Assembly (NCBI RefSeq): GCF_027945075.1
Contig: NZ_CP116034.1
Location: forward strand, 2,480,001 to 2,544,000
Length of the DNA: 64,000 nucleotides
Origin: Chryseobacterium sp. CY350
GTDB lineage: Bacteria; Bacteroidota; Bacteroidia; Flavobacteriales; Weeksellaceae
Direction: 5' to 3'
Part shown: positions 24,978 to 33,906 of the stretch, in pieces
Layout: each line of letters opens with the position of its first letter
Position numbering within the stretch: position 1 is the first letter of the stretch
Made by a program: the position numbers and the translations under genes
Notes under the pieces: model-generated
The model's database searches: none
What the model saw: only the letters and a program-made list of their open reading frames with translations
What the model was told of the DNA's origin: nothing

Positions 24978-25745
24978 ATGAGCTACGATAATATAATATT
25001 AGAAAAAGAAGATAAAATTGCGGTTGTGACGATTAACAGACCTGAAAGTCTGAATGCTCTGAACGCAAAGACAATAAAAGAAATAAGTTCTGCGTTAGAT
25101 TTAATAGCTGCTGATGACGAAGTAAGGGTATTAATTTTAACAGGAAGTGGTGAAAAATCTTTTGTAGCAGGAGCCGATATCAAAGAATTCAGTGATTTTA
25201 ATCAGGAAAAAGCAGAAGAGCTGGCGAAAAACGGACAGGAAATTCTATTTAACAAAATTGAAAATCTTTCAAAACCTGTAATTGCAGCGGTAAACGGTTT
25301 TGCATTAGGTGGTGGTCTAGAATTAGCAATGTCGTGTCATATAAGATACGCATCTGAAAATGCGCGCATGGGACTTCCTGAAGTTACATTAGGCCTTATA
25401 CCGGGATATGGAGGAACTCAGAGACTTCCCAAGTTGGTAGGAAAAGGAATAGCCAATGAGATGATTTTCTCAGCAAAGATGATTCCTGCGCAAAAAGCAA
25501 AAGAAATCGGTCTTGTAAATGAAGTTTATACAATCGACGAACTTTTAACAAAAACGAAGGAACTGGCAAAGGTGATTTCTAATAATTCTCCTATGGCAAT
25601 CTCTAAAGCAATACATGCGACCAATCTATCAGACACAGATAAAGGCTTTGAAACTGAAATTAAATATTTCGGAGAGCTTTTTGAAATGGAAGATAAAAAA
25701 GAAGGAGTTTCGGCTTTCCTTGAAAAAAGAAAACCGAATTTCTAA
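24978..25745 (+). CDS. Enoyl-CoA hydratase/crotonase family protein
   Basis: A crotonase-fold enzyme of 255 residues that probably hydrates 2-enoyl-CoA in fatty acid or amino acid breakdown. The oxyanion-hole segments are SFVAGADIKEF and ALGGGLELAMSCH, and the two catalytic glutamates are in GGGLELA and LPEVTLGLIPGYGGTQRL. This pattern is typical of genuine hydratases. No beta-oxidation partner lies nearby. The dCMP deaminase gene starts 35 bases downstream on the same strand. Confidence 0.88.
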   Translation: MSYDNIILEKEDKIAVVTINRPESLNALNAKTIKEISSALDLIAADDEVRVLILTGSGEKSFVAGADIKEFSDFNQEKAEELAKNGQEILFNKIENLSKPVIAAVNGFALGGGLELAMSCHIRYASENARMGLPEVTLGLIPGYGGTQRLPKLVGKGIANEMIFSAKMIPAQKAKEIGLVNEVYTIDELLTKTKELAKVISNNSPMAISKAIHATNLSDTDKGFETEIKYFGELFEMEDKKEGVSAFLEKRKPNF

Positions 25746-25780
25746 ATATATCATATCACAAATTATTTCGAAATCAATTG

Positions 25781-26206
25781 ATGCAGACGTACAGTAAGTT
25801 TGACAAAGCTTATCTAAAAATGGCTCTCGAATGGGCAAAACTCTCCTACTGCGAAAGAAAACAGGTAGGTGCTCTTATCGTAAAAGATAGGATGATTATT
25901 TCAGATGGTTACAATGGTACCCCTTCAGGATCAGAAAACTGCTGCGAAGATGAAAACGGAAAAACACATTGGTACGTTTTGCATGCAGAAGCAAACGCAA
26001 TTTTGAAATTAGCCGGATCTACCCAATCAGCAAGCGGAGCTACATTATACCTCACGCTATCACCCTGCAAAGATTGCAGCAAACTGATTTTACAGGCCGG
26101 GATTAAGAAACTTGTCTACATCAACGCGTATTCAGACAATGAAGGAATAACATTTTTACAAAACCACGGAATAGAAATAATACAAGTATCAGAAAATGAA
26201 TTATAA
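25781..26206 (+). CDS. dCMP/cytidine deaminase family protein
   Basis: A zinc deaminase of 141 residues, most like dCMP deaminase (ComEB), which turns dCMP into dUMP for dTTP synthesis. The zinc site is LHAEANAIL (His and catalytic Glu) and SPCKDCSKLI (two Cys). GYNGTPSGSENC is the substrate loop characteristic of dCMP deaminases. I use the ATG at 25781; the preceding TTG would add one residue. It sits between the crotonase and xerD genes with short gaps and is probably co-transcribed. Confidence 0.88.
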   Translation: MQTYSKFDKAYLKMALEWAKLSYCERKQVGALIVKDRMIISDGYNGTPSGSENCCEDENGKTHWYVLHAEANAILKLAGSTQSASGATLYLTLSPCKDCSKLILQAGIKKLVYINAYSDNEGITFLQNHGIEIIQVSENEL

Positions 26207-26225
26207 ATAAAAAAAACACAACACA

Positions 26226-27143
26226 ATGACTTGGGATGAAAAAATTAAAGACTTTGAAATTTTTCTACGATTCGAAAGAAATTTCTCAGAAAACACACTT
26301 GATGCTTACGTAAGAGACATCAAAAAACTTAAAGAATATGCAGAAGAAGATCTGGAAAACATCGGCCCCGATGTTATTTCTTACGATAATCTTCAGGAAT
26401 ACATCTTTAAACTATCCAAACAGAAATTCAGCGAAAGATCTCAGGCGAGATGGATCTCTTCTATCAAAGCTTTTTTCAGATTTCTGCTGGAGGACGAGAT
26501 ACGAGAAGACAATCCGTCATCACTTCTGGAAGGTCCAAAATTAGGACTTTATTTACCTGACACATTGAGTCTTACCGATATCAATAAAATCATCGATGCA
26601 ATTGATATGAGTACAGATCTCGGACAGAGAAATCACTCTATTGTAGAAGTACTCTACGGCTGTGGATTGCGTGTATCAGAGCTTATTGACGTTAAAATCT
26701 CGAATATCAACTTTAAGGAGAATTACATTAAAGTAGTAGGAAAAGGAAATAAAGTACGTTTTGTCCCTTTGGCTCATTACACTGCAGATTTACTAAAATC
26801 TTACATTCGCGAGGCTCGTTCGAAAATCAAGATCAACAAAAAGCATGAAGATACTTTGTTTCTAAACAGCAGAGGAACATCAATGTCTAGAGTGATTGTT
26901 TTTCTTATTATTAAAGAATTAACGGACAAAGCCGGTGTAAGCAAAAAAATATCTCCTCACACTTTCAGACATTCATTTGCAACGCATCTAATGCAGAATG
27001 GTGCAGATCTTCGTTTTATACAGGAAATGCTGGGACATTCCAGCATTACAACAACGCAGGTATATACGCATTTGAAGACTGAAGAACTTCGTGATGTGAT
27101 ATTAACCTTTCACCCTAGAAACAAGACTAAAATTGTTGAATGA
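26226..27143 (+). CDS. xerD: Site-specific tyrosine recombinase
   Basis: A chromosome-dimer resolution type recombinase of 305 residues. The N-terminal SAM-like domain includes RNFSENTLDAYVRDIKKL. The catalytic residues are visible as GCGLRVSELID (Arg), VVGKGNKVRFVPL (Lys), HTFRHSFATHLM (His, Arg), LGHSSITTTQVYTH (His, Tyr nucleophile). The length and the context of housekeeping genes argue for XerD rather than a phage or transposon integrase. The last four bases overlap the Nudix start (ATGA). Confidence 0.93.
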   Translation: MTWDEKIKDFEIFLRFERNFSENTLDAYVRDIKKLKEYAEEDLENIGPDVISYDNLQEYIFKLSKQKFSERSQARWISSIKAFFRFLLEDEIREDNPSSLLEGPKLGLYLPDTLSLTDINKIIDAIDMSTDLGQRNHSIVEVLYGCGLRVSELIDVKISNINFKENYIKVVGKGNKVRFVPLAHYTADLLKSYIREARSKIKINKKHEDTLFLNSRGTSMSRVIVFLIIKELTDKAGVSKKISPHTFRHSFATHLMQNGADLRFIQEMLGHSSITTTQVYTHLKTEELRDVILTFHPRNKTKIVE

Positions 27144-27655
27144 AAATATTGAAATTTTGCCCTAATTGTGGCAAAGAATCATTGAATTGGGACGGCGAAA
27201 AAAAATGGAGCTGTCCCAATTGCAATTTCACCCTACACAGTAACGTTGCAGGAGCAGTTGCTGTTGTGATAAGGTTCGGGGATGAAGTTTATCTTACCAG
27301 AAGAAATCAGGAACCCAAAAAAGGTAAATTAGATTTGGCAGGTGGTTTTGTAGATCCTAAGGAAAGTGCAGAGCAAACTTGCAAACGCGAACTTTTTGAA
27401 GAGCTGCAGCTTGATATAGATATTGATAAGCTCAAGTATCTCACAAGTCTTCCCAATGTGTATCAATACAAAGAGATAGATTATAATACGATCGATCTTT
27501 TCTACGAATACGAAGTTTCGGAAAAATTTGAAGTAAATTTAGCGCTCTCCGAAATCTCGGAAACACATTGGATTTCCTTACAAGAACTCAATCCGGATGA
27601 TATAGCTTTTGACTCTCAGAAAATATTTTTTAAAGAATATTTAAAAAAATTCTAA
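27140..27655 (+). CDS. Nudix hydrolase with N-terminal zinc ribbon
   Basis: A pyrophosphohydrolase of 171 residues. An N-terminal ribbon FCPNCG...WSCPNCNF with four cysteines (residues 6-30) precedes the Nudix box, GGFVDPKESAEQTCKRELFEEL (21-23 residue motif, shown in part), near residues 73-94. The architecture recalls NADH pyrophosphatase NudC and ADP-ribose enzymes, but the substrate cannot be assigned. It overlaps xerD by four bases and is translationally coupled to it. Confidence 0.85.
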   Translation: MKILKFCPNCGKESLNWDGEKKWSCPNCNFTLHSNVAGAVAVVIRFGDEVYLTRRNQEPKKGKLDLAGGFVDPKESAEQTCKRELFEELQLDIDIDKLKYLTSLPNVYQYKEIDYNTIDLFYEYEVSEKFEVNLALSEISETHWISLQELNPDDIAFDSQKIFFKEYLKKF

Positions 27656-27660
27656 AAAAA

Positions 27661-27692
27661 AAACTCCCGCATTTTATTAATGTGGGAGTTTT
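27661..27692. terminator. Bidirectional terminator
   Basis: AAACTCCCGCATT / AATGTGGGAGTTT, 13 base pairs with one wobble and loop TTATT, between converging genes (Nudix and haem-binding protein). A and T runs on both sides fit use in both directions. Confidence 0.85.
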
Positions 27693-27696
27693 AATT

Positions 27697-28155
27697 TTAA
27701 TAAGATTTAGTTTCAATAATTTCTTCAAAATATTTGACTAAAACTTTCCGATCTGCATCAGATAAATTGGCATCTTCGTGATAAATAATGTACGCCGGCA
27801 AAGGCATCGATTTATTCTCCAGCGTCTGAACAGTTTTCTTCAGCATACTTTCCTTTAATTCTTTATTATAGGAACTCCAAACCGAGAAGTTAAGATGTTC
27901 CCGACCTTCGTTGATATGATCTTTAACAGACCACGAAAAAGGAGCAATATAAGCGTATTTGGGATAAACTGTTTCATTTGAATGACAATCATAACAAGCA
28001 TTTTTTAGTAATGCTGCAACCTTGGGTGGCGATTTCTTGACGTCAATAAAATTAACTGATTTATTGATTGGCTGGTTAGTCTTATCAACGGGGATAAACT
28101 GAATGATCGCAAAGGAAACAAAAATCCAGAAAACTACTTTTTTGAATGTTTTCAT
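27697..28155 (-). CDS. Haem-binding domain protein (single CxxCH)
   Basis: A 152-residue exported or membrane-anchored protein with an N-terminal hydrophobic segment (VVFWIFVSFAIIQFIPV) and one haem-c motif NACYDCHSNET at about residues 54-64. The fold resembles the haem-binding domain family of Bacteroidota (short c-type cytochrome-like proteins with a PAYIIYHEDANLS C-terminal part). The redox partner is unknown. The start overlaps the stop of the upstream lipoprotein gene by one base (TAATG), so they are translationally coupled. Confidence 0.78.
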   Translation of the reverse strand: MKTFKKVVFWIFVSFAIIQFIPVDKTNQPINKSVNFIDVKKSPPKVAALLKNACYDCHSNETVYPKYAYIAPFSWSVKDHINEGREHLNFSVWSSYNKELKESMLKKTVQTLENKSMPLPAYIIYHEDANLSDADRKVLVKYFEEIIETKSY

Positions 28156-29915
28156 TATCGGGTTAATTGTCTCGTGTTATTTAATCTCGTACTGTTATTC
28201 AAATTTGTACTGTTGTTATTATTATTATTCAAATTATTCTGATTGGTCTTGTTATCCTCTTTTTCAGTAGGCTTTGGTGCTTTTACACCTTCAAATACTC
28301 TTTTATCATTAAGATCCCAGGTTTCTTTTGTTTCCCATAAAGGCCTTGCAACCACCATTTTGTAATAGATATAAGAATCTTCTGCAAAAGTCTCGTTTAC
28401 AAAATCTGCCTCATCCCAATGATTATTTTCATTGTTATCTACCAAAATTCTGACAATATAATCGCCAGGTTTTACAATACTAAAATCAGCCTGTGCGCCG
28501 CTAGTATATTTTTGATAAACAGCTTTTTCCGAAGAGTCTAAAAGCTGAATCCAATATTTTGTCTTTGGCTCATTCGTAAGAGTAAAATTGAGACTACCAT
28601 AATTTTCAACTTTATCAGCCTCAAAATCAAATCGTTTCGATTCTGCATTTTTTTCGTAAAAAGAAGAAACCGTGGTTTTAGGAATTGTCAGTTGATATTT
28701 TTTACCCGCTACAAAATCAGACTGTACCAAAATTTCATAAGGATTTGAAGATGAAACTTTTGCCGTAAAATTCTGACTGATGCTATCTGTCTTTAACGTC
28801 CACTTTTCGGAGTCAATCTTATCTACAACATAATTTGAGATCAGCCTGAAATCTGTCTTAGGAGGCAAAAGCGAGCCGCCGATATTATTATCGACCGTCA
28901 TTTTGTTTTTAGTGTTGTATTTGTAGAACACCGATGTAGAATCTTTTTTGCCGTCAGCTTCGTAGCCAAACTTGAGATTTTCGGTTACTGTTTGTCCGAC
29001 ATCACTTTTTACGGCATCAAACCATATACGTACAGAATCAGATTTTGATCTGTGTGTAACTTTAAAATCCTGGAGTTTTTCGTTTCTAGAAGTCACTTTC
29101 ACATCTGTAGGATTTCCTTCAAATGCCATGAGGATTCCACCCGGAATTTCCTTTAATTCAGGTTTTTTAAATGCTTTTTTGGAAGGATATAATTTTAAAT
29201 TTAAACCTGAAATTGATTTCTCAATATTGACTGTATCTTTTCTGAAGCCTATCTTTTCTTTCCCCGGATCGTAGGTAGAGTTTCCGTTTTCATCATCAAA
29301 CGCGATGATTTTATATTTTCCGGGAGCCAGATAATTCAGTTCGTAGTAACCGTCATCATCGACTTTGGTAATGTAATAAGGTTTCTTTTTATAGTCGATC
29401 GTGTCTTTTAGCTGATAAAGACCTACAACCATTTTGTTTTCGCTGTTGTTCTGTTTTGTAATTGCAAAAGCATCTTTCACCTCGCCGCTCATGTACAGAT
29501 CATCCAGCTTTTCGCCTGTAGAAAAAGCGAAATTAAAATATCTGAGTATATTTCCTTCACTATTGTCTGCAATTGAATTTCCAAAGTTAAAATTGTACGT
29601 AGTATTGGCCTGAAGTGTGTCTGACCATTGAATAATCAAAAACTTATTGGCAATATTTGAAGGAAGGATTCTGGTAACATTCTCAATTGGCGGAGAAATG
29701 TTGAGGTTTTTACTCACATCTTTCAGCGTAATATATTCATCAAAGTCTATTCTCAGTTCCTTGATATCTCTCTTTATATTAATTCTCGTCGTATCAATAT
29801 TTGAACTTAAAAACCTTGGAGCTATCGTATCTTTCGGTCCGCCGATAGGAGAACCCACTCTCGCACATGAAAGTACAAGAAAACTGGCAATCAGTAAGAG
29901 AAAAATTCTTTTCAT
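28155..29915 (-). CDS. Lipoprotein with N-terminal Ig-like (Big_5) domain
   Basis: A 586-residue lipoprotein. The signal ends FLVLSC, with the lipidated Cys of the mature protein followed by ARVGSPIGGPKDT. An Ig-like Big_5/SbsA-type domain spans about 30-130 (IAPRFLSSNIDTTRIN, NLNISPPIENV, YNFNFGNSIADNSEGN). Carboxypeptidase-regulatory-like strands follow (YYELNYLAPGKYKIIAFDDE). The C-terminus is an asparagine-rich low-complexity tail (NNLNNNNNNSTNLNN). I use the ATG at 29915; the longer frame begins with a non-ATG codon and would hide the signal peptide. Common in Flavobacteriia; function unknown. Likely co-transcribed with its neighbours. Confidence 0.8.
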   Translation of the reverse strand: MKRIFLLLIASFLVLSCARVGSPIGGPKDTIAPRFLSSNIDTTRINIKRDIKELRIDFDEYITLKDVSKNLNISPPIENVTRILPSNIANKFLIIQWSDTLQANTTYNFNFGNSIADNSEGNILRYFNFAFSTGEKLDDLYMSGEVKDAFAITKQNNSENKMVVGLYQLKDTIDYKKKPYYITKVDDDGYYELNYLAPGKYKIIAFDDENGNSTYDPGKEKIGFRKDTVNIEKSISGLNLKLYPSKKAFKKPELKEIPGGILMAFEGNPTDVKVTSRNEKLQDFKVTHRSKSDSVRIWFDAVKSDVGQTVTENLKFGYEADGKKDSTSVFYKYNTKNKMTVDNNIGGSLLPPKTDFRLISNYVVDKIDSEKWTLKTDSISQNFTAKVSSSNPYEILVQSDFVAGKKYQLTIPKTTVSSFYEKNAESKRFDFEADKVENYGSLNFTLTNEPKTKYWIQLLDSSEKAVYQKYTSGAQADFSIVKPGDYIVRILVDNNENNHWDEADFVNETFAEDSYIYYKMVVARPLWETKETWDLNDKRVFEGVKAPKPTEKEDNKTNQNNLNNNNNNSTNLNNSTRLNNTRQLTR

Positions 29916-29940
29916 GAATATATTTGAACAAAAATAAACA

Positions 29941-31203
29941 TTATTCTCCAAAAACTTCCGTTCCTGTTTTTAATGTATCTTTATTATCATTCATAATATG
30001 TATCAGCTTATCTTTTTGCGGTGGAAAATCTTCAAATAAACCTGCCAGAGCAAGAGCTGTATACACTTTCCCGGAATATTTATTCCCAATTGCAACGATG
30101 GTAACTTTAGATTTTAAAAGATGAGCAAAAACAGAATTTGTGCCGTGCCACCAACCATTATGATAAGTCAGTTTTTCTCCGTTATCAAAAATTTTCATTC
30201 TGAATCCTAAACCATAATTATTCTGCCCGGCTTTTTCGTTGCTGTATGGTTCGAATATCATTGCTTTTAATTCCGGTTTCAGAAAATCTTTCGAAAACAT
30301 TGCTTTTGAAAATGCATATAAATCTCTTGGCGTCGTATACACATTTTTGTCACCATAAATTAAATCTAACCGGTCTAAAGGATACAATCTGTTTCCACCA
30401 TAATAAAATGACTGAGCTGCTGTCGGAATATCTTTTTCTTGAAAAATGTAGCTGTTCGTCATTTTTAGAGGAGTGAAAATCATCTCTTTCATCGCCTGAG
30501 GAAAAGGCGTTTTTGTCACTTTCTCAATCAGTAGAGCCAAAAGAGCAAAGTTGGTATTGCAATACATAAAGCCGGTATCTGTCTCACGTGCAAGATCTGG
30601 TTTGTATTTGACAAGCATATTCAAAACATCCTGATTGGTAATATATGTTTTTGAAAGCTCTGCCGGAGCCGGCTGTATTTTTGTGATGAAATATTCGTAT
30701 TTCGGCAGTCCGCTTCTTTGATCTAATAAAGTCTGAACCGTAACATTCGGATACGGAAACCCTGGAAAAAACTGAGTGAGATGATCAGATAATTTTATCT
30801 TTCCTGCTTCCACCAATTTCAGCATTGCCATTGCCGTCAAAGTTTTTGAAACTGAAGCTACATGCAAAGGTGTATTTTTATCAATAGGATTTTGATTTCC
30901 CTCTCTCGCGAAACCACGATAGTTTTCAAATAAAATCTCGTTGCCTTTTGCTACTAAAACGCCACCGCTGAGATCTCCGCTTTCCCAAACTTTCTTATAA
31001 TACTGATCAATGTAGTTGGTAATAAAATCTTTATTCGACAGTACTGCATCTTCAGGAGAAAACACTTTTCCCAAATCTACATTACCGTAATTCGGAAGAT
31101 TGGTGCTGTTTTCTATAAGAGATTCTTTATTTTCGGATTTGTTTTTACAAGAAAAAAGAAATAAAAATAAGGTTGCAGCGAGTACAAAAGTAAGCTTCTT
31201 CAT
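29941..31203 (-). CDS. Serine hydrolase, class C beta-lactamase fold, lipoprotein
   Basis: A 420-residue lipoprotein (MKKLTFVLAATLFLFLFSCK) of the beta-lactamase/DD-peptidase clan. The nucleophile motif SVSK lies in HVASVSKTLTAMAML, the second motif is YCN in FMYCNTNFALL, and the third is HNGWWHGTN in place of KTG. Such proteins are mostly peptidases or esterases and only rarely antibiotic-degrading. The ATG at 31203 is used because the longer start is TTG. It is the first gene of a likely three-gene unit, 25 bases before the Ig-like lipoprotein. Confidence 0.85.
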   Translation of the reverse strand: MKKLTFVLAATLFLFLFSCKNKSENKESLIENSTNLPNYGNVDLGKVFSPEDAVLSNKDFITNYIDQYYKKVWESGDLSGGVLVAKGNEILFENYRGFAREGNQNPIDKNTPLHVASVSKTLTAMAMLKLVEAGKIKLSDHLTQFFPGFPYPNVTVQTLLDQRSGLPKYEYFITKIQPAPAELSKTYITNQDVLNMLVKYKPDLARETDTGFMYCNTNFALLALLIEKVTKTPFPQAMKEMIFTPLKMTNSYIFQEKDIPTAAQSFYYGGNRLYPLDRLDLIYGDKNVYTTPRDLYAFSKAMFSKDFLKPELKAMIFEPYSNEKAGQNNYGLGFRMKIFDNGEKLTYHNGWWHGTNSVFAHLLKSKVTIVAIGNKYSGKVYTALALAGLFEDFPPQKDKLIHIMNDNKDTLKTGTEVFGE

Positions 31204-31296
31204 GAGTTTCAAAAATGAGTGGCAATTTAATAAAACTCAAAATGATTCCTGAAAAATCATTACAAATTATGAATTATTTAACATAATCACAAATAA

Positions 31297-32229
31297 CTAA
31301 TTGCAATAAGACCCCAAGATTTTATCAACAATAACCTTCGCTAATTTTTGCTTGCTCTGATGTGTCCAGCCAGCAATATGAGGTGTTACGATGGTTTTTT
31401 CTGAATGTAAAAGATAATTTAAATCTTCATTTTCTGTCTCTAAATTCTCAAACGATGCTTTCTCGTATTCCAAAACATCAAGACAAGCTCCCTTAACTTT
31501 GCCTGATTCCAAAGCTTTAACTAAACTTTTCGTTTCCACATTCTTTCCTCTTGCCGTATTCACAAAATAGAAATTGTTTTTCATTTCAGAAATAAATATA
31601 TCATCTATTAAATAATTTGTAGAATCCGTCAAAGGAATGTGCAAACTGAGTACCTCAGCCTCATTTTTCAATTCTTCTAAAGAAACCTGCGTTGCATATT
31701 CATCAGAAAGATCAGTTAAAATATCATGAAAAATCACTTTACAACCAAAACCGGAAAGTCTTTTTGCCGTAGCTTTTCCCATATTTCCGTAACCGATTAA
31801 TCCTACTGTTTTCCCCAGCAATTCGTCACCTCGGTTTTCTTCACGCAGCCAAATTCCGTTTTTCACTTCGTTGGATGCGATGAAAAGTCGATTCATTAAA
31901 ATTAAAAGCATTCCAACAACATGTTCGGCGACAGAATCTCTGTTACCTTCTGGAGAATTAATTAACTGAATTCCTAATTTTTCGGCAACAGGAATATCGA
32001 TATTTTCCATTCCGGCTCCTACTCTTGCAATGAATTTCAGATTTTTCGCTTTCTCTAAAAAGTTTTTATCTAAAGGAATTCTGCTTCTGATAATTACTCC
32101 ATCATACTTTTGAATCTTAGCGCAGACCTCATCGTAAGAAGAGGTAAAATCTTCTTCCAGAATAAAATTTTTTGCTAAAAGCTGTTCGGTGATAAGTGGA
32201 TGGTTTTTATCTAAAAGTAGAATTTTCAT
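31297..32229 (-). CDS. D-isomer-specific 2-hydroxyacid dehydrogenase
   Basis: An NAD-dependent oxidoreductase of 310 residues. The Rossmann motif is GLIGYGNMGKATAKRL near residues 145-160. The catalytic Arg is in FVNTARGKN, the Glu in the CLDVLEYEKAS region, and the His in TPHIAGWTH. The nearest named relatives are phosphoglycerate dehydrogenases (SerA), but no ACT domain is present and no serC lies next to it, so I leave the symbol open. ATG start at 32229. Confidence 0.85.
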   Translation of the reverse strand: MKILLLDKNHPLITEQLLAKNFILEEDFTSSYDEVCAKIQKYDGVIIRSRIPLDKNFLEKAKNLKFIARVGAGMENIDIPVAEKLGIQLINSPEGNRDSVAEHVVGMLLILMNRLFIASNEVKNGIWLREENRGDELLGKTVGLIGYGNMGKATAKRLSGFGCKVIFHDILTDLSDEYATQVSLEELKNEAEVLSLHIPLTDSTNYLIDDIFISEMKNNFYFVNTARGKNVETKSLVKALESGKVKGACLDVLEYEKASFENLETENEDLNYLLHSEKTIVTPHIAGWTHQSKQKLAKVIVDKILGSYCN

Positions 32230-32340
32230 TTTTCAAATATTAACTATTGACATTTCGTCTTAAAATACAAAACTCTGCACAGATTGATTGTTTTGTATGT
32301 TATCAAGCTGGGCAGATTCGTAAATCACCATTAATTTATC

Positions 32341-32862
32341 TTAAATAGGATCTTGGAACAATTTTTTAAGTTCCACAGATTCAGAAGGTTTCATTCTTCC
32401 TGAAAGAATCAGAGAAAGCTCTTTTCTTCTTAAAGCAGCATCAAATCTTTCCACTTCAAGTTCGGTTTCAGGCTCCATTGCAGGGATTGGAATCGGTCTA
32501 TTGAATTCATCAACTGCTACGAAAGTATAAATTCCTTTATTGGTCTGTATTTTTTTATGATTGATGGGGTCGTCTAGCCAAACATCCACATAAATTTCCA
32601 TTGAAGTAGAAAATGCACGAGAAACTTTAGATTCCATAACGACAATTCCGCCTTCGGGAATTGGGTGATCAAACGAAACATGATTTACAGATGCGGTAAC
32701 TACTCTTCTTTCACAATGTCTTGTTGCAGAAATTGACGCACAACGATCCATTCTTGCCAACAATTCTCCTCCGAAAAGGTTCCTCAACTGGTTGGTATCA
32801 TTGGGAAGTACAATATTCGTCATGATCGTCAACGAATCTGACGCTTTTTTTATTTTTGCCAT
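32341..32862 (-). CDS. Acyl-CoA thioesterase (YciA/BACH-type hotdog)
   Basis: A 173-residue hotdog-fold thioesterase that splits acyl-CoA to free acid and CoA. Visible are VLPNDTNQLRNLFGGELLARMD, with the catalytic Asn/Asp loop, and VVTASVNHVSFDHPIPEGG (each shown in part). The ATG at 32862 (MAKIKKASDSL) is preferred because the longer frame starts at TTG. With this start the gene overlaps the 3' end of the upstream HU-like gene by 13 bases, so the two are translationally coupled. Confidence 0.88.
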   Translation of the reverse strand: MAKIKKASDSLTIMTNIVLPNDTNQLRNLFGGELLARMDRCASISATRHCERRVVTASVNHVSFDHPIPEGGIVVMESKVSRAFSTSMEIYVDVWLDDPINHKKIQTNKGIYTFVAVDEFNRPIPIPAMEPETELEVERFDAALRRKELSLILSGRMKPSESVELKKLFQDPI

Positions 32863-33611
32863 CTTGATTTTCTTTTTTTGTACTTGGGTCTCCAAGTTTT
32901 TGCTGCCTTTTTGATAGAATCTGTTTTCAGAGAATCTGTTTTAAAAGCTTTAATAGAATCTGCTTTTTTAATCTGCGCCGAATCAATTTTTACGGGAACT
33001 TTCTTTTCAATTCTCTTTGTTTTAGTCTGTATAGAAACATCATCAAAAGATTTTTTTCCAAAGATCAAATCTTGCTGAGTGTATGCTAAATACAACATTC
33101 CCAAAACCGGAACAATAAAAAGGAAAATCCAGAGGATCGATTTGTTGAACATATAATCTTTCTCGGTATTTTTTGGAGTTTCAAAAGTTTCACCTTTGTT
33201 AAAATCTGAAAAATGTATTTCTTCCAACCCATAAAAATCGGGATGATCAGATTCCAGACGGTTTCCTTTAAAATGAAGTTGTCCGTCTTCTATAAAAATT
33301 GTTCCGAGATTCTGAATCTCCAAAACCTGCTCAGCCTGAATTTTTTTCTTCCAAAAATCGGTCTGAATCTGCAATTCGCTCTCTGCAACTTCCTTGGAAA
33401 CAGATTTCTGACTCGCTATAAACTGCGCCAAATCATCAGACAAAATCTGATAATCTGAATGAAATGCAATTTTTGTAGATGGCGGAAGAATGCTTCCGTT
33501 TTCTGAGTTGATGACTGCTTTAGAATTTTCCAGGGAAAACACACCAAACATAGGAACAGTAACTGTTCCAAATTGTTTCAAATAGTCTAAAATGTAGGCT
33601 GAAATATTCAT
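32850..33611 (-). CDS. HU-domain-like (HU-CCDC81 type) membrane protein
   Basis: A 253-residue protein starting MNISAYILDYLKQFGTVTVP, the pattern of the HU-CCDC81 family of Bacteroidota, in which an HU-like DNA- or protein-binding fold is repeated at the N-terminus (about 1-120). One membrane helix follows (SILWIFLFIVPVLGMLYLAY, about 165-184), then a Lys/Ser-rich tail (KADSIKAFKTDSLKTDSIKK). Relatives carry a SPOR domain, not seen here. A possible link to peptidoglycan or nucleoid is inference. The -7 element is only about eight bases before the ATG, suggesting a leaderless transcript. Confidence 0.65.
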   Translation of the reverse strand: MNISAYILDYLKQFGTVTVPMFGVFSLENSKAVINSENGSILPPSTKIAFHSDYQILSDDLAQFIASQKSVSKEVAESELQIQTDFWKKKIQAEQVLEIQNLGTIFIEDGQLHFKGNRLESDHPDFYGLEEIHFSDFNKGETFETPKNTEKDYMFNKSILWIFLFIVPVLGMLYLAYTQQDLIFGKKSFDDVSIQTKTKRIEKKVPVKIDSAQIKKADSIKAFKTDSLKTDSIKKAAKTWRPKYKKRKSRWQK

Positions 33612-33618
33612 TTGGTCG

Positions 33619-33626
33619 CAAATTTA
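33619..33626 (-). promoter_or_regulatory. -7 element of the HU-like gene
   Basis: TAAATTTG on the minus strand, ending eight bases from the ATG at 33611. Transcription is expected to start within a few bases of the start codon. Confidence 0.5.
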
Positions 33627-33714
33627 TAACTTTTTCATGACTTTTTCAGAGATTTGTTTGTGTCATATATTATGAAGTGAGCTTCCCGAAGATTACAAAG
33701 ATCTGTGTAGAATT

Positions 33715-33757
33715 TTTTGTCTTTGTTTGCGATTATTTAACGCAAAGAAAGACAAAG
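33715..33757. repeat. Orphan inverted repeat
   Basis: TTTGTCTTTGTTTGCG and CGCAAAGAAAGACAAA form a 16-base stem with one mismatch around a nine-base AT loop. On the plus strand GCTTTTTT follows, but no plus-strand gene lies upstream. It resembles a short palindromic intergenic repeat of the CGCAAAG type seen in related genomes (from memory). Confidence 0.5.
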
Positions 33758-33881
33758 CTTTTTTCAGTAAGCAACATTTAGATAAAGAGAAACAAAGGCA
33801 TTTCATTTAAGAAAGAAAAACCATGTATATTACCTAGATTCAAAACTAAAAATAAATTAAAATGGGTCAATAATTATAAAT

Positions 33882-33906
33882 AAAAAAAGGCCGCCGAAGC
33901 AGCCCT
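33882..33906 (-). terminator. Terminator of the TonB receptor gene
   Basis: On the minus strand GGCTGC-TTCG-GCGGCC (one G-U pair) followed by seven T, 60 bases after the receptor stop codon. Confidence 0.85.

Noticed and set aside
26226..27143. Tyrosine recombinase as integrase of a mobile element
   Set aside because: Length, N-terminal domain and housekeeping operon context fit XerD. No attachment repeats or phage genes were seen nearby.
29941..31203. Antibiotic-resistance beta-lactamase
   Set aside because: The SxxK and YxN motifs are shared by peptidases and esterases of this clan. The third motif is HNG rather than KTG, and nothing links it to resistance.
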